Below, piece after piece: positions 8,341 to 15,346 of a stretch of 23,469 nucleotides of DNA (positions are counted from its first letter, which is position 1; every line of letters starts with the position of its first letter). The stretch is from the NCBI GenBank assembly GCA_030617565.1, contig JAUWVE010000006.1:1-23469 (forward strand). Direction: 5' to 3'. This DNA comes from Gammaproteobacteria bacterium. Its GTDB lineage: Bacteria; Pseudomonadota; Gammaproteobacteria; BMS3Bbin11. The notes beneath the pieces are model-generated. The model saw only the letters and a program-made list of their open reading frames with translations. It was not told where the DNA came from and did not search any database. The translations under genes and the position numbers were made by a program.

Positions 8341-9704
8341 AAAATAACCGAATTCTAATCACTGATGATGAGCCGGAAATCTGTCGGCTGGTACAGGAAA
8401 TCCTGGAAGATGAAGATTACATCGTCGCAACGTCCTATAATGCTGAAGAGGCACGCAAGGCACTAACTGAGTTCAAACCCGACCTTGTATTACTGGATAT
8501 CTGGATGCCCGGTACCGACGGCATTAGCCTGCTTAAAGAATGGATGGATGGTGAGGAACCACCCTCAGTAGTTATGATGTCGGGCCATGGAAATGTTGAA
8601 ACTGCAGTAGAAGCGATACGCTATGGTGCCTATGATTTTCTTGAAAAACCGCTCTCTATGGCAAAACTCATGGTCACTGTGCAGAGGGCGCTGCAAAACG
8701 TACAGTTGCGCAATGAAAATGTTCAACTGCGACAGCAATTACAACCACTCAATGAACTGATAGGTGATAGCCACAGCATGCAGCAGCTGCGGGAGCAGAT
8801 AAAGCTTGTTGCCAACACTGAAAGCTGGGTACTGGTTACAGGTGAACCGGGTAGTGGCAAGGAAGTCGCCGCACGCATGATACATAAACTCAGCCCACGT
8901 GCTGAAGCCGAACTGGTGACAATCAATCTGGCCGCCATCCCGGCAGAGAATATTGCCGTGCAAATGTTCGGCTCGGAAAAAGATGGCCTGGTCACCGCAG
9001 GCTCATTTGAGCAGGCTAAAGGCGGCACACTGTTACTGGATGAAATAGCAGACATGGACCTGGAAACCCAGGCCAAGCTGATCGGCGCTCTGCGCGAGAA
9101 CCGTTTCCTGCGTGTGGGTGGCAGCTCACCGGTTGAACTTGATGTACGTGTTATTGCGGCGACTACACACAACCTTGAAGAAGAGGTTACAGCCGGGCGT
9201 TTTCGCGAGGACCTTTATTATCGTCTAAATGTTGTACCCATTCAGGTGCCACCACTGCGTGAGCATCCGGAAGATGTATCCATGCTGATCGAATATTATC
9301 TCGACTATATGGTCAGGGCTGAGCATCTTCCTTCTCGCCAATTCTCAACTACCTCATTAAATTTACTCCGGCAGTACAGCTGGCCCGGGAATGTACGTGA
9401 ATTAAAGAACCTGATACAGCGATTGCTGATATTAAACCGTGGAGAAGAAGTCACTATTGAAGAAATGCAGTCAGCGCTCGGAAATCGCACGGCGGCAGAT
9501 ATTTCATCTGAACCAGCACCTGATTACAACCAGTCACTACGTGATGCTCGTGATCAATTTGAGCGCAGCTATTTACTCCACCATCTGAAACAGGTTGGCG
9601 GCAACGTCAGTGAACTAGCCCAGATTGTCGGCATGGAAAGAACACACCTCTATCGTAAACTCAAGGCACTGGATATCAATCCAAAGAACAGCCGAAAACA
9701 TTAA
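8337..9704 (+). CDS. ntrX: NtrX-like response regulator (AAA+, Fis HTH)
   Basis: This 455-residue cytoplasmic regulator has three domains. A receiver (acidic pocket DDE at 10-12, phospho-acceptor D54 in LLDIWMPGTDG) is followed by an AAA+ domain (Walker A GEPGSGKE at 169-176, Walker B LLLDEIADM around D235-E236, arginine-finger region FREDLYYRLNVV). The C-terminal Fis-type helix-turn-helix contains VSELAQIVGMERTHLYRKL. The usual sigma-54 contact loop, EKGAFTGA followed by about seven residues before FEQA, is replaced by EKDGLVTAGSFEQA (214-227). GAFTGA is therefore missing and the loop is about five residues shorter. Direct sigma-54 activation is doubtful; it may act as a repressor or through another polymerase. 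It is translationally coupled to the NtrY-like kinase. Confidence 0.9.
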   Translation: MKNNRILITDDEPEICRLVQEILEDEDYIVATSYNAEEARKALTEFKPDLVLLDIWMPGTDGISLLKEWMDGEEPPSVVMMSGHGNVETAVEAIRYGAYDFLEKPLSMAKLMVTVQRALQNVQLRNENVQLRQQLQPLNELIGDSHSMQQLREQIKLVANTESWVLVTGEPGSGKEVAARMIHKLSPRAEAELVTINLAAIPAENIAVQMFGSEKDGLVTAGSFEQAKGGTLLLDEIADMDLETQAKLIGALRENRFLRVGGSSPVELDVRVIAATTHNLEEEVTAGRFREDLYYRLNVVPIQVPPLREHPEDVSMLIEYYLDYMVRAEHLPSRQFSTTSLNLLRQYSWPGNVRELKNLIQRLLILNRGEEVTIEEMQSALGNRTAADISSEPAPDYNQSLRDARDQFERSYLLHHLKQVGGNVSELAQIVGMERTHLYRKLKALDINPKNSRKH

Positions 9705-9719
9705 TCTGAGGTTCCTTAA

Positions 9720-11096
9720 ATGAAAATCATCATTCTTGGTGCCGGACAGGTAGGCACATCCATTACCGAAATACTGTCACGCGAGGCAGGCGGCGATATT
9801 ACTCTGGTAGATATCGACGAGGCACGGCTGAGCCTGCTGCAAAACCGTTTTGATATCCGCACGGTACATGGCCATGCATCGCACCCGGATGTTTTGCGTG
9901 AGGCGGGATGCGATGATGCCGAACTGATACTCGCAGTTACCAATAGTGACGAAACAAATATTGTTGCCTGCAGGACTGCCGCTTTTCTGTTTAATACACC
10001 AAAGAAGATTGCGCGTATCCGTGCGACTCAATATTTTGCCGAAGACTCATCTTTCATTGTGGATGGCCTGGGTGTTGATCACATCATCAGCCCCGAACAG
10101 ATAGTCACCACCGAGCTACTGCGGCTGATTGAAAGACCCGGGGCACTTCAAGTACTGGACTTTGCAAATGGCCGTGTTCAACTGGTCGCTATCAAGGCCT
10201 ATGATGACGGCCCCCTGGTCGGCCATCATTTACGCGAACTGAAGGACCATTTATCCAATATCGAAACGCGGGTTGTTGCTATCTACCGACAGGGTGAGGC
10301 AATCATGCCAGACGGCGACACTGTTATTGAGGTGAACGATGAGGTCTTCTTCATTGCTGCAACAGAACACATCCGCGCCGTGATGGGTGAAATGCGCAAG
10401 CTGGACAAACCGGTCCATACAATCATGCTTGCCGGTGCGGGCAACATCGGCTTCCGGCTGGCTGAAGCTCTTGAGCAGAAAAACTACAAGGTCAAACTGA
10501 TTGAACAGAGCCCGGAGCGTGCCGAAGAAGTTTCAAAACACCTCAAACATACTATCGTCCTGATCGGCGACTCAGCAGACGAAGAACTACTGAAGATGGA
10601 AAATATCGACAAAATGGATGTGTTCTGCGCCATCACAAATGATGATGAGGCCAACATTCTGTCTGCCATGCTGGCAAAACAACTCGGTGCCCGCAGGGTG
10701 ATGTCTATCGTCAACCGGACCGCCTATGCTGACCTGATAGAACGCACTATGATCGATATTGCCTATTCGCCAAAACAGGCCACCATCGGCAGTGTATTAC
10801 CAAAATTTCGAACCGGCGCTCTGGAGGCGGTGCATTCCCTGCGCCTGGGAACCGCAGAGGCGATTGAAGCTATCGCCCTGGATGATAAATCAAGTAAAGT
10901 CGTCGGTCGCCGCATTGATGAAATCCCTTTACCGAAAGGCACCATCATCGGTGCTATTCTGCGCGATGACGAAGTGATTATCCCCCACCACGATACTGTC
11001 ATTGTCGACAAAGACCACGTCATCCTGTTTGTGCAGGAAAAAAAGCATATTAATGAAGTAGTCGCCCTGTTTCAGGTCAGTGCATTTTTCATCTGA
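9720..11096 (+). CDS. trkA: Trk potassium uptake regulatory protein TrkA
   Basis: TrkA is the cytoplasmic NAD(H)-binding gating subunit of the Trk potassium uptake system, docking on TrkH. The 458-residue length equals that of E. coli TrkA. Two RCK repeats are visible. The first Rossmann motif is GAGQVG at residues 7-12 with the acidic VDID end of strand two. The second is the AGAGNIGFRLAEAL stretch near residue 237. Each is followed by a TrkA-C domain, with phrases such as GRRIDEIPLPKGTIIGAILR in the last one. A good GAGG ribosome site lies eight bases before the ATG, and the gene is 15 bp after ntrX, so it is probably cotranscribed with the two-component pair. It precedes trkH by 27 bp. Confidence 0.97.
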   Translation: MKIIILGAGQVGTSITEILSREAGGDITLVDIDEARLSLLQNRFDIRTVHGHASHPDVLREAGCDDAELILAVTNSDETNIVACRTAAFLFNTPKKIARIRATQYFAEDSSFIVDGLGVDHIISPEQIVTTELLRLIERPGALQVLDFANGRVQLVAIKAYDDGPLVGHHLRELKDHLSNIETRVVAIYRQGEAIMPDGDTVIEVNDEVFFIAATEHIRAVMGEMRKLDKPVHTIMLAGAGNIGFRLAEALEQKNYKVKLIEQSPERAEEVSKHLKHTIVLIGDSADEELLKMENIDKMDVFCAITNDDEANILSAMLAKQLGARRVMSIVNRTAYADLIERTMIDIAYSPKQATIGSVLPKFRTGALEAVHSLRLGTAEAIEAIALDDKSSKVVGRRIDEIPLPKGTIIGAILRDDEVIIPHHDTVIVDKDHVILFVQEKKHINEVVALFQVSAFFI

Positions 11097-11123
11097 TACC
11101 AGCCCGGATCTTTCTATTCCTGT

Positions 11124-12575
11124 ATGCAATCACGACTCATCCTAAAAGTACTTGGTTTCCTGATAATCATTTTCAGTGTGAGCCTGCTGCCCCCCCTGCT
11201 AATCGGCTGGTTTGACAATGACGGCACTCTGCAAGTTTTCCTGCAGTCCTGGGGTGGCCTGCTGCTGCTCGGTATACTCATGTGGTTTCCTAACAGAATG
11301 CAATCAGATGAACTGCGGATTCGTGACGGTTTCCTCATCGTCGTTCTGTTCTGGCTGGTGCTGGCACTTTCAGGCGCACTGCCCTTCATCCTGGCAGAAC
11401 ACCCTGCAATGTCGATTGTTGATGCTGTGTTTGAGTCCATGTCCGGCCTGACAACCACAGGTGCGACCGTATTGACCGGCCTCGATCACCTGCCACGCTC
11501 AATTCTTTATTATCGCCAGCAGCTGCAATGGCTGGGAGGCATGGGAATCATCGTACTCGCTGTTGCTATTGCTCCCGTGCTGGGTGTCGGCGGCATGCAG
11601 CTGTTCCGTGCCGAAACACCCGGCCCGATGAAAAATAATAAACTTACACCGCGTATTACCGAAACGGCTAAAGCCCTGTGGCTAATTTATTTCGGCCTTA
11701 CCGTACTATGTGCGGTACTTTATTTTGCAGCCGGCATGAGTCTATTTGATGCCATTGGCCATAGCTTTTCAACGCTGGCGATAGGCGGCTTCTCAACCCA
11801 TGATATGAGTATTGCATACTTCAATAGCCCTCTGATCGACAGTATCGTAATACTGTTTATGCTTATTGCCGGCATTAATTTTTCGCTGCACTACCTGGCC
11901 ATACATCGACGCAATCTGCGACATTATTTATTCGATTCCGAGGTCAAGGCATATATTTTGATACTGTCTGTCCTGACCGTGATCACGGTCAGCCTGTTGA
12001 TCAGGGAAGGCGTCTTTTCAGACATCACCAGCGCTATCCGCTATGGCCTGTTTCAGGTTGTTTCTATTGCCACCACTACCGGTTTTACCACCAGTAGTTT
12101 CAGCTACTGGCCCGGCCTGCTGCCTGTTCTTCTCATCATAGGCAGCTTTGTCGGCGGTTGTGCCGGCTCTACTGCTGGCGGTATGAAGGTAATCAGGGTG
12201 GAACTATTACTGCGTCAGGGTCGACGTGAGATTGAGCGCCTGCTGCATCCCAATGCAGTGCTGCCGATAAAGCTCAATAAGCGACCGGTGACAGATAGTG
12301 TTATCAACGCTGTCTGGGGCTTTTTCGCACTTTATGTGATCAGCTTCGTTAGCCTCGGCCTGCTAATGATGATGAGCGGCGCAGATATTGTTACCGCTTT
12401 CTCCGCTACCGCTGCCTGCCTCAATAACCTGGGCCCCGGCCTGGGCGATGTTGCTGATAACTACCGCTCTATCAGTGATTCCGGGAAGTGGATACTGAGC
12501 TTTGCCATGTTGCTGGGCAGGCTGGAATTATTTTCTCTGCTGGTCGTTCTTACACCAGCCTTCTGGAAACGATAA
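11124..12575 (+). CDS. trkH: Trk potassium uptake channel TrkH
   Basis: TrkH is the inner-membrane K+-translocating subunit that works with TrkA. At 483 residues it matches the usual length. The sequence is a chain of hydrophobic segments with four pore-loop repeats whose selectivity-filter glycines are recognisable: SGLTTTGATV, STLAIGGFSTH, SIATTTGFTTSS and ACLNNLGPGLG. The intramembrane-loop type phrase GGCAGSTAGGMKVIR is also present. It ends a long plus-strand run. The pairing of TrkA and TrkH in one operon behind a sensor kinase and regulator suggests common control of K+ uptake and the two-component system, which is inference from order only. Confidence 0.97.
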   Translation: MQSRLILKVLGFLIIIFSVSLLPPLLIGWFDNDGTLQVFLQSWGGLLLLGILMWFPNRMQSDELRIRDGFLIVVLFWLVLALSGALPFILAEHPAMSIVDAVFESMSGLTTTGATVLTGLDHLPRSILYYRQQLQWLGGMGIIVLAVAIAPVLGVGGMQLFRAETPGPMKNNKLTPRITETAKALWLIYFGLTVLCAVLYFAAGMSLFDAIGHSFSTLAIGGFSTHDMSIAYFNSPLIDSIVILFMLIAGINFSLHYLAIHRRNLRHYLFDSEVKAYILILSVLTVITVSLLIREGVFSDITSAIRYGLFQVVSIATTTGFTTSSFSYWPGLLPVLLIIGSFVGGCAGSTAGGMKVIRVELLLRQGRREIERLLHPNAVLPIKLNKRPVTDSVINAVWGFFALYVISFVSLGLLMMMSGADIVTAFSATAACLNNLGPGLGDVADNYRSISDSGKWILSFAMLLGRLELFSLLVVLTPAFWKR

Positions 12576-12640
12576 AATTAAAAAATACGTTTTAGGTTTT
12601 ACGTATTAGGTATTACGTCACAGCTGTCCCATAAAGATTC

Positions 12641-12693
12641 TGTAGGTTCGAATTTATTCGAACAAACCCTGTGCGAATGAATTCGCACCTACA
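12641..12693. repeat. REP-like hairpin (TGTAGGT...ACCTACA)
   Basis: Two 24-bp arms (12641-12664 and 12670-12693) are inverted copies matching at 21 of 24 positions around a five-base AACCC spacer. Key words are TGTAGGT/ACCTACA at the ends and GAATT-type blocks inside. I recall similar TGTAGGTGCGAATTCATTCGCACA-like palindromes scattered between genes in various proteobacteria, so this is probably a dispersed repeat inserted in the larger element. Confidence 0.7.
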
Positions 12694-12712
12694 AAAACCT
12701 GCCTATAACGGC

Positions 12713-12751
12713 ATGAGAGACATTCCCAATACTTCTATTAGTATGTCTCAT
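12713..12751. repeat. small imperfect hairpin
   Basis: ATGAGAGACAT (12713-12723) pairs with ATGTCTCAT (12743-12751) with a two-base bulge and a loop of 19 bases. It is the second of the three stems inside the composite element at 12587-12892. Confidence 0.45.
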
Positions 12752-12776
12752 TATTTCATGTTGAACATTCATCGAG

Positions 12777-12823
12777 AACAGGTCAATCTAAATATATTCA
12801 ATACCTTAATGGAATTGCCTGTT
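12777..12823. repeat. small imperfect hairpin
   Basis: AACAGGTCAAT (12777-12787) pairs with ATTGCCTGTT (12814-12823) with one bulged T. It lies just inside the right 13-bp inverted repeat and is the third stem of the composite element. Confidence 0.45.
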
Positions 12824-12893
12824 ATTTTTATGGGACAGCAATGGTATTACGTAAAATCAAAATCTTAAAACGTAATACGTAATACGTAATACC

Positions 12894-13325
12894 TTATCTC
12901 ACCCAGTCGATGATGTGATCCTCAAGCTCATCGCTATCTACCCCGGTCTCAATTATCACTTTTCCCCGCACTGAAGCTCCCGATTCATGCACGGTCTCCG
13001 ATGAACCGGAAACCAGAGGGTGCCACCATGCAAGATCGCGCCCTTCAGCCAGGCGGCGATAAGCACAGTCAGCCGGCATCCAGCTTAACTCTTCAAGATT
13101 GTCCGGTGTCAATTTGACACAATCGGGTACCCGCACACAACGTTGCTGGTAGTCACCACAGGTGCAGGTATCCTGATCGAGTAAATAGCAGGCTACATCG
13201 GTGTAGAAAATCTCTCCATTATCGGCATTCTCAAGCTTGACCAGGCAGCACTGGCTGCAGCCATCACATAATGACTCCCATTCTTCTTCATTCATTTCAG
13301 CCAGTGGCTTTGTTTTCCAGAACAT
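12894..13325 (-). CDS. ycgN: YcgN family cysteine-cluster protein (UPF0260)
   Basis: This 143-residue soluble protein of the CxxCxxCC zinc/iron-chelating family strongly resembles E. coli YcgN by recall, including phrases such as EEWESLCDGCSQCCLVKLE, DCVKLTPDNL and CAYRRLAEGRDLAWWHPL. The N-terminal cluster C20-x2-C23-x2-C26-C27 and further cysteines at 46, 54, 56, 63 and 69 could bind metal. Its biochemical function is not established. The ATG at 13325 gives the usual N-terminus (MFWKTKPL); an internal Met at residue 11 is an alternative. The ribosome site is weak. Its stop codon directly abuts the heptamer array at 12870-12892. It is transcribed alone, away from the MlaC-like gene. Confidence 0.92.
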   Translation of the reverse strand: MFWKTKPLAEMNEEEWESLCDGCSQCCLVKLENADNGEIFYTDVACYLLDQDTCTCGDYQQRCVRVPDCVKLTPDNLEELSWMPADCAYRRLAEGRDLAWWHPLVSGSSETVHESGASVRGKVIIETGVDSDELEDHIIDWVR

Positions 13326-13372
13326 TTTAGTACATTACCATGTAATGGTTGTTTTATTATGCAGGAATACCT

Positions 13373-13464
13373 TTCGCCGCGAGGGCGTGCCTCCCACAAA
13401 GGCCTGAAAGCAGCAAATGTGTTGGTTGGGGTTGTGGCTGTGGGAGGCACGCCCTCACGGCGAA
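13373..13464. repeat. REP pair (BIME-like) upstream of the MlaC-like gene
   Basis: Two 26-bp arms, 13373-13398 (TTCGCCGCGAGGGCG...TCCCACA) and 13439-13464 (TGTGGGAGG...CGGCGAA), are inverted copies with 25 of 26 matches, separated by 40 bp. Each arm contains its own small GAGG/CCTC palindrome. The TGTGGGAG head resembles the REP elements of Pseudomonas. The pair lies in the divergent gap between ycgN and the MlaC-like gene. No RAYT-type transposase occurs in the window. Confidence 0.8.
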
Positions 13465-13649
13465 TGAGGATATGAAATAAAAATCAGATTAAATCATGCA
13501 AACAATCTATCAGGAAATAAAATCCAGCCGTACGCCAACAAAAAATCAAACAAAATAATACAGATAAACAGGTGATCTAGACCCCTATAGAAGCTAGACT
13601 ACTGGCTGAGAAATTATTACCCACAATATGTTACATAAGGATCAATCAG

Positions 13650-14258
13650 ATGAAAAAATTACTCCCATTCCTACTTGCCCTGTTATTAATACCTGGTGTT
13701 AGCTTTGCCCAGCAGTCCGGCTCCTATGCCTCATCAGGTGCTGGAAGCTCTCAGCTGCGTCCGGCACCCGATGCCGTTCTAAGAAAGGGTATTATAGATC
13801 TGCAAACTTTCCTCAACAGTGACCAGTCTGGAAACCAGGAAGCACTGATCGGGTTAATACGCGCAAGAATTACCCCACAGTTTGATATCAATGCAATGGC
13901 ACGCTGGTCAGGCGGCTACTGGTACGGCCAGATGAATCCTGAACAACGAAAAGCCTTCACCATAAAGCTCTCTAAATCCTTTTTCTCATCATTGGCAGAC
14001 ATCGTCGGTGGTTACGCCGGCAACATGCCGGAAGTCCGGTTTATGGCCCCCCGCAAGATTGCGCAGGACGAAGTGGATGTGACTGCACGTATTTTTCCTG
14101 CCAATAACTATCCAGTTGATGTCCGTTTTTCATTCCACCGTACACCGCGCGGCTGGCTGATCTTTGATGTCAGCACCAATGGTATTAGTGCTGTTAATTA
14201 TTATCGTAAGATGTTTAATGCACGTGCACGACAGGGTGGGCTGGAAGCTCTGTACTAA
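13650..14258 (+). CDS. MlaC/Ttg2D-like periplasmic protein
   Basis: This 202-residue exported protein belongs to the Tol_Tol_Ttg2 / MlaC family, whose best-known member carries phospholipids between the outer and inner membranes in the Mla system. The signal peptide is clear (MKKLLPFLLALLLIPGVSFA, cleavage after residue 20), followed by a Ser/Gly-rich stretch. The mature domain has family hallmarks: FDINAMARWSGGYWYGQMNPEQ, AFTIKLSKSFFSSLADIVGGY, and a C-terminal GWLIFDV...GISAVNYYRKMF. AAGGA lies eight bases before the ATG. It stands alone between two REP pairs with no mlaF, mlaE, mlaD or mlaB nearby, so its partner transporter must be elsewhere if it works in an Mla-like system. Confidence 0.9.
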   Translation: MKKLLPFLLALLLIPGVSFAQQSGSYASSGAGSSQLRPAPDAVLRKGIIDLQTFLNSDQSGNQEALIGLIRARITPQFDINAMARWSGGYWYGQMNPEQRKAFTIKLSKSFFSSLADIVGGYAGNMPEVRFMAPRKIAQDEVDVTARIFPANNYPVDVRFSFHRTPRGWLIFDVSTNGISAVNYYRKMFNARARQGGLEALY

Positions 14259-14286
14259 TCCCTGTCAGAAAAATATCATTAAATAA

Positions 14287-14368
14287 TTCGCCGCGAGGGC
14301 GCGCCTCCCACAATAATACCAATACATTCACTGTCTACAGGCTTTTGTGGGAGGCCCCTCGCGGCGAA
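14287..14368. repeat. REP pair (BIME-like) downstream of the MlaC-like gene
   Basis: The arms at 14287-14312 (TTCGCCGCGAGGG...CTCCCACA) and 14346-14368 (TGTGGGAGGCCCC...GGCGAA) are inverted copies. The right arm lacks three bases (CGC) but otherwise matches. It is the same family as the pair at 13373-13464. It fills the gap between two convergent genes, so it could also serve as a transcription barrier or terminator for both. Confidence 0.8.
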
Positions 14369-14382
14369 CATCTTATCATGAC

Positions 14383-15330
14383 TCACTCAAACGCTGCTTT
14401 TTCTGCCTCCAGCACGGCAAGGCTAATATGCTTACCTACCTGCTCATGGAAACCGGGCCACTGCTGGTAATCAGGCAGTAACGCCACAATTTTATCCTTC
14501 ATCTCGAAATCTGAAAGGCCTTCTTCATAGTAAGCAGCGGCTTTCCCATAAAGTGTCGCTACGTAATTCTGAAAGCTTTCTACTATTTTTTTATCGCCTG
14601 TCGGCCCATGGCCGGGGACATAATGCCTGAAGTTCTGGGATATCAACTTTTCTGTCGCAGCGAGGGTGCCGCGAAACGTGCCGTCATCAAAACGTGGCAT
14701 ACGCAAATAGGTCACATTATCACCGGTAAACATGACAGAATCTTCGACGATTTCAAACATCGCATCGGTATAGCTATGGACGGCAGGCATGATATGAATG
14801 CGCAATGTCAGCCCGCTGATTTTAAATGTATCTCCGTCAGCCAGCGAATTTTCCGGAATCACCGCACGGGTTCCTTCTGTTGCCCCTTCAGTTAGTGTAT
14901 TCATTAGCTTTATCCATGAATCAGCTTCAGACTCCTTCGCCTTTCTGATCATTTCAGGGTGAGCATAGAGCTTTGCTTCTGGATAGCTCTCCCGGATGGC
15001 CTGATTACCAAGCCAGTGGTCACCGTGTATGTGGCTGTTGAAAACATGTGTGACGGGCTTATCGGTCAGCTTCTTCATTTGCCGCAACACCATACGCCCG
15101 GATTCAAGGCTGGCTCCTGGATCAATAATAACAACGCTGTCCAGGCCGATAATGAATGCAGGGTTATTCATAAACCCCAGGTTTTCCGGGCCAGGTCTTG
15201 TGGTTGGGCCAAAAATCACATAGGTGTGTTCGGCTACCCGCTCTGCCTTGTAATCAGGCACAGGAGTCCCCGCTATTGCGCTAAATGAAACGAATACAAG
15301 TACCAGCATTAATAAATAATTTTTATTCAT
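14383..15330 (-). CDS. exported metallo-beta-lactamase-fold hydrolase
   Basis: This protein of about 315 residues has a signal peptide (MNKNYLLMLVLVFVSFSAIA) and an MBL fold. I use the ATG at 15330 because a GGGGG ribosome site lies five bases upstream and the signal peptide then starts cleanly; the frame extends to 15363. The dinuclear metal site looks complete: H100, H102, D104 and H105 in SHIHGDHWLG, H185 in AVHS, D204 in FTGDN and H241 in PGHGP. The overall look (NNPAFIIGLDSVVIIDPG at the front) resembles the SoxH / quinoprotein-relay group of MBL hydrolases, but the substrate cannot be read from sequence. It begins 16 bp after hemH and is probably cotranscribed with it. Confidence 0.88.
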   Translation of the reverse strand: MNKNYLLMLVLVFVSFSAIAGTPVPDYKAERVAEHTYVIFGPTTRPGPENLGFMNNPAFIIGLDSVVIIDPGASLESGRMVLRQMKKLTDKPVTHVFNSHIHGDHWLGNQAIRESYPEAKLYAHPEMIRKAKESEADSWIKLMNTLTEGATEGTRAVIPENSLADGDTFKISGLTLRIHIMPAVHSYTDAMFEIVEDSVMFTGDNVTYLRMPRFDDGTFRGTLAATEKLISQNFRHYVPGHGPTGDKKIVESFQNYVATLYGKAAAYYEEGLSDFEMKDKIVALLPDYQQWPGFHEQVGKHISLAVLEAEKAAFE

Positions 15331-15346
15331 AACAACCCCCATCACA

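Larger units (their letters stand above)
12587..12892. repeat. composite palindromic element bounded by heptamer arrays
   Basis: The stretch between trkH and ycgN is almost wholly made of repeats. Its left edge (12587-12618) is a 7-bp tandem series ACGTTTT/AGGTTTT/ACGTATT/AGGTATT/ACGT. Its right edge (12870-12892) is ACGTAAT three times plus ACC, the same heptamers inverted. Just inside are perfect 13-bp inverted repeats, GCTGTCCCATAAA at 12623-12635 and its complement at 12827-12839. Three hairpins lie between them (12641-12693, 12713-12751, 12777-12823). There is no transposase. It resembles a MITE-like non-autonomous element, possibly with a second repeat nested inside; a structured transcript or terminator role after trkH is an alternative. 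Confidence 0.7.

Noticed and set aside
12671..12868. Plus-strand ORF of 65 codons between trkH and ycgN
   Set aside because: It runs through the REP-like hairpin, two other stems and an inverted repeat, so it is explained by the repeat element and has no ribosome site.
12587..12892. Heptamer arrays as a CRISPR array
   Set aside because: Units are 7 bp and contiguous, with no spacers of regular length and no cas genes nearby.
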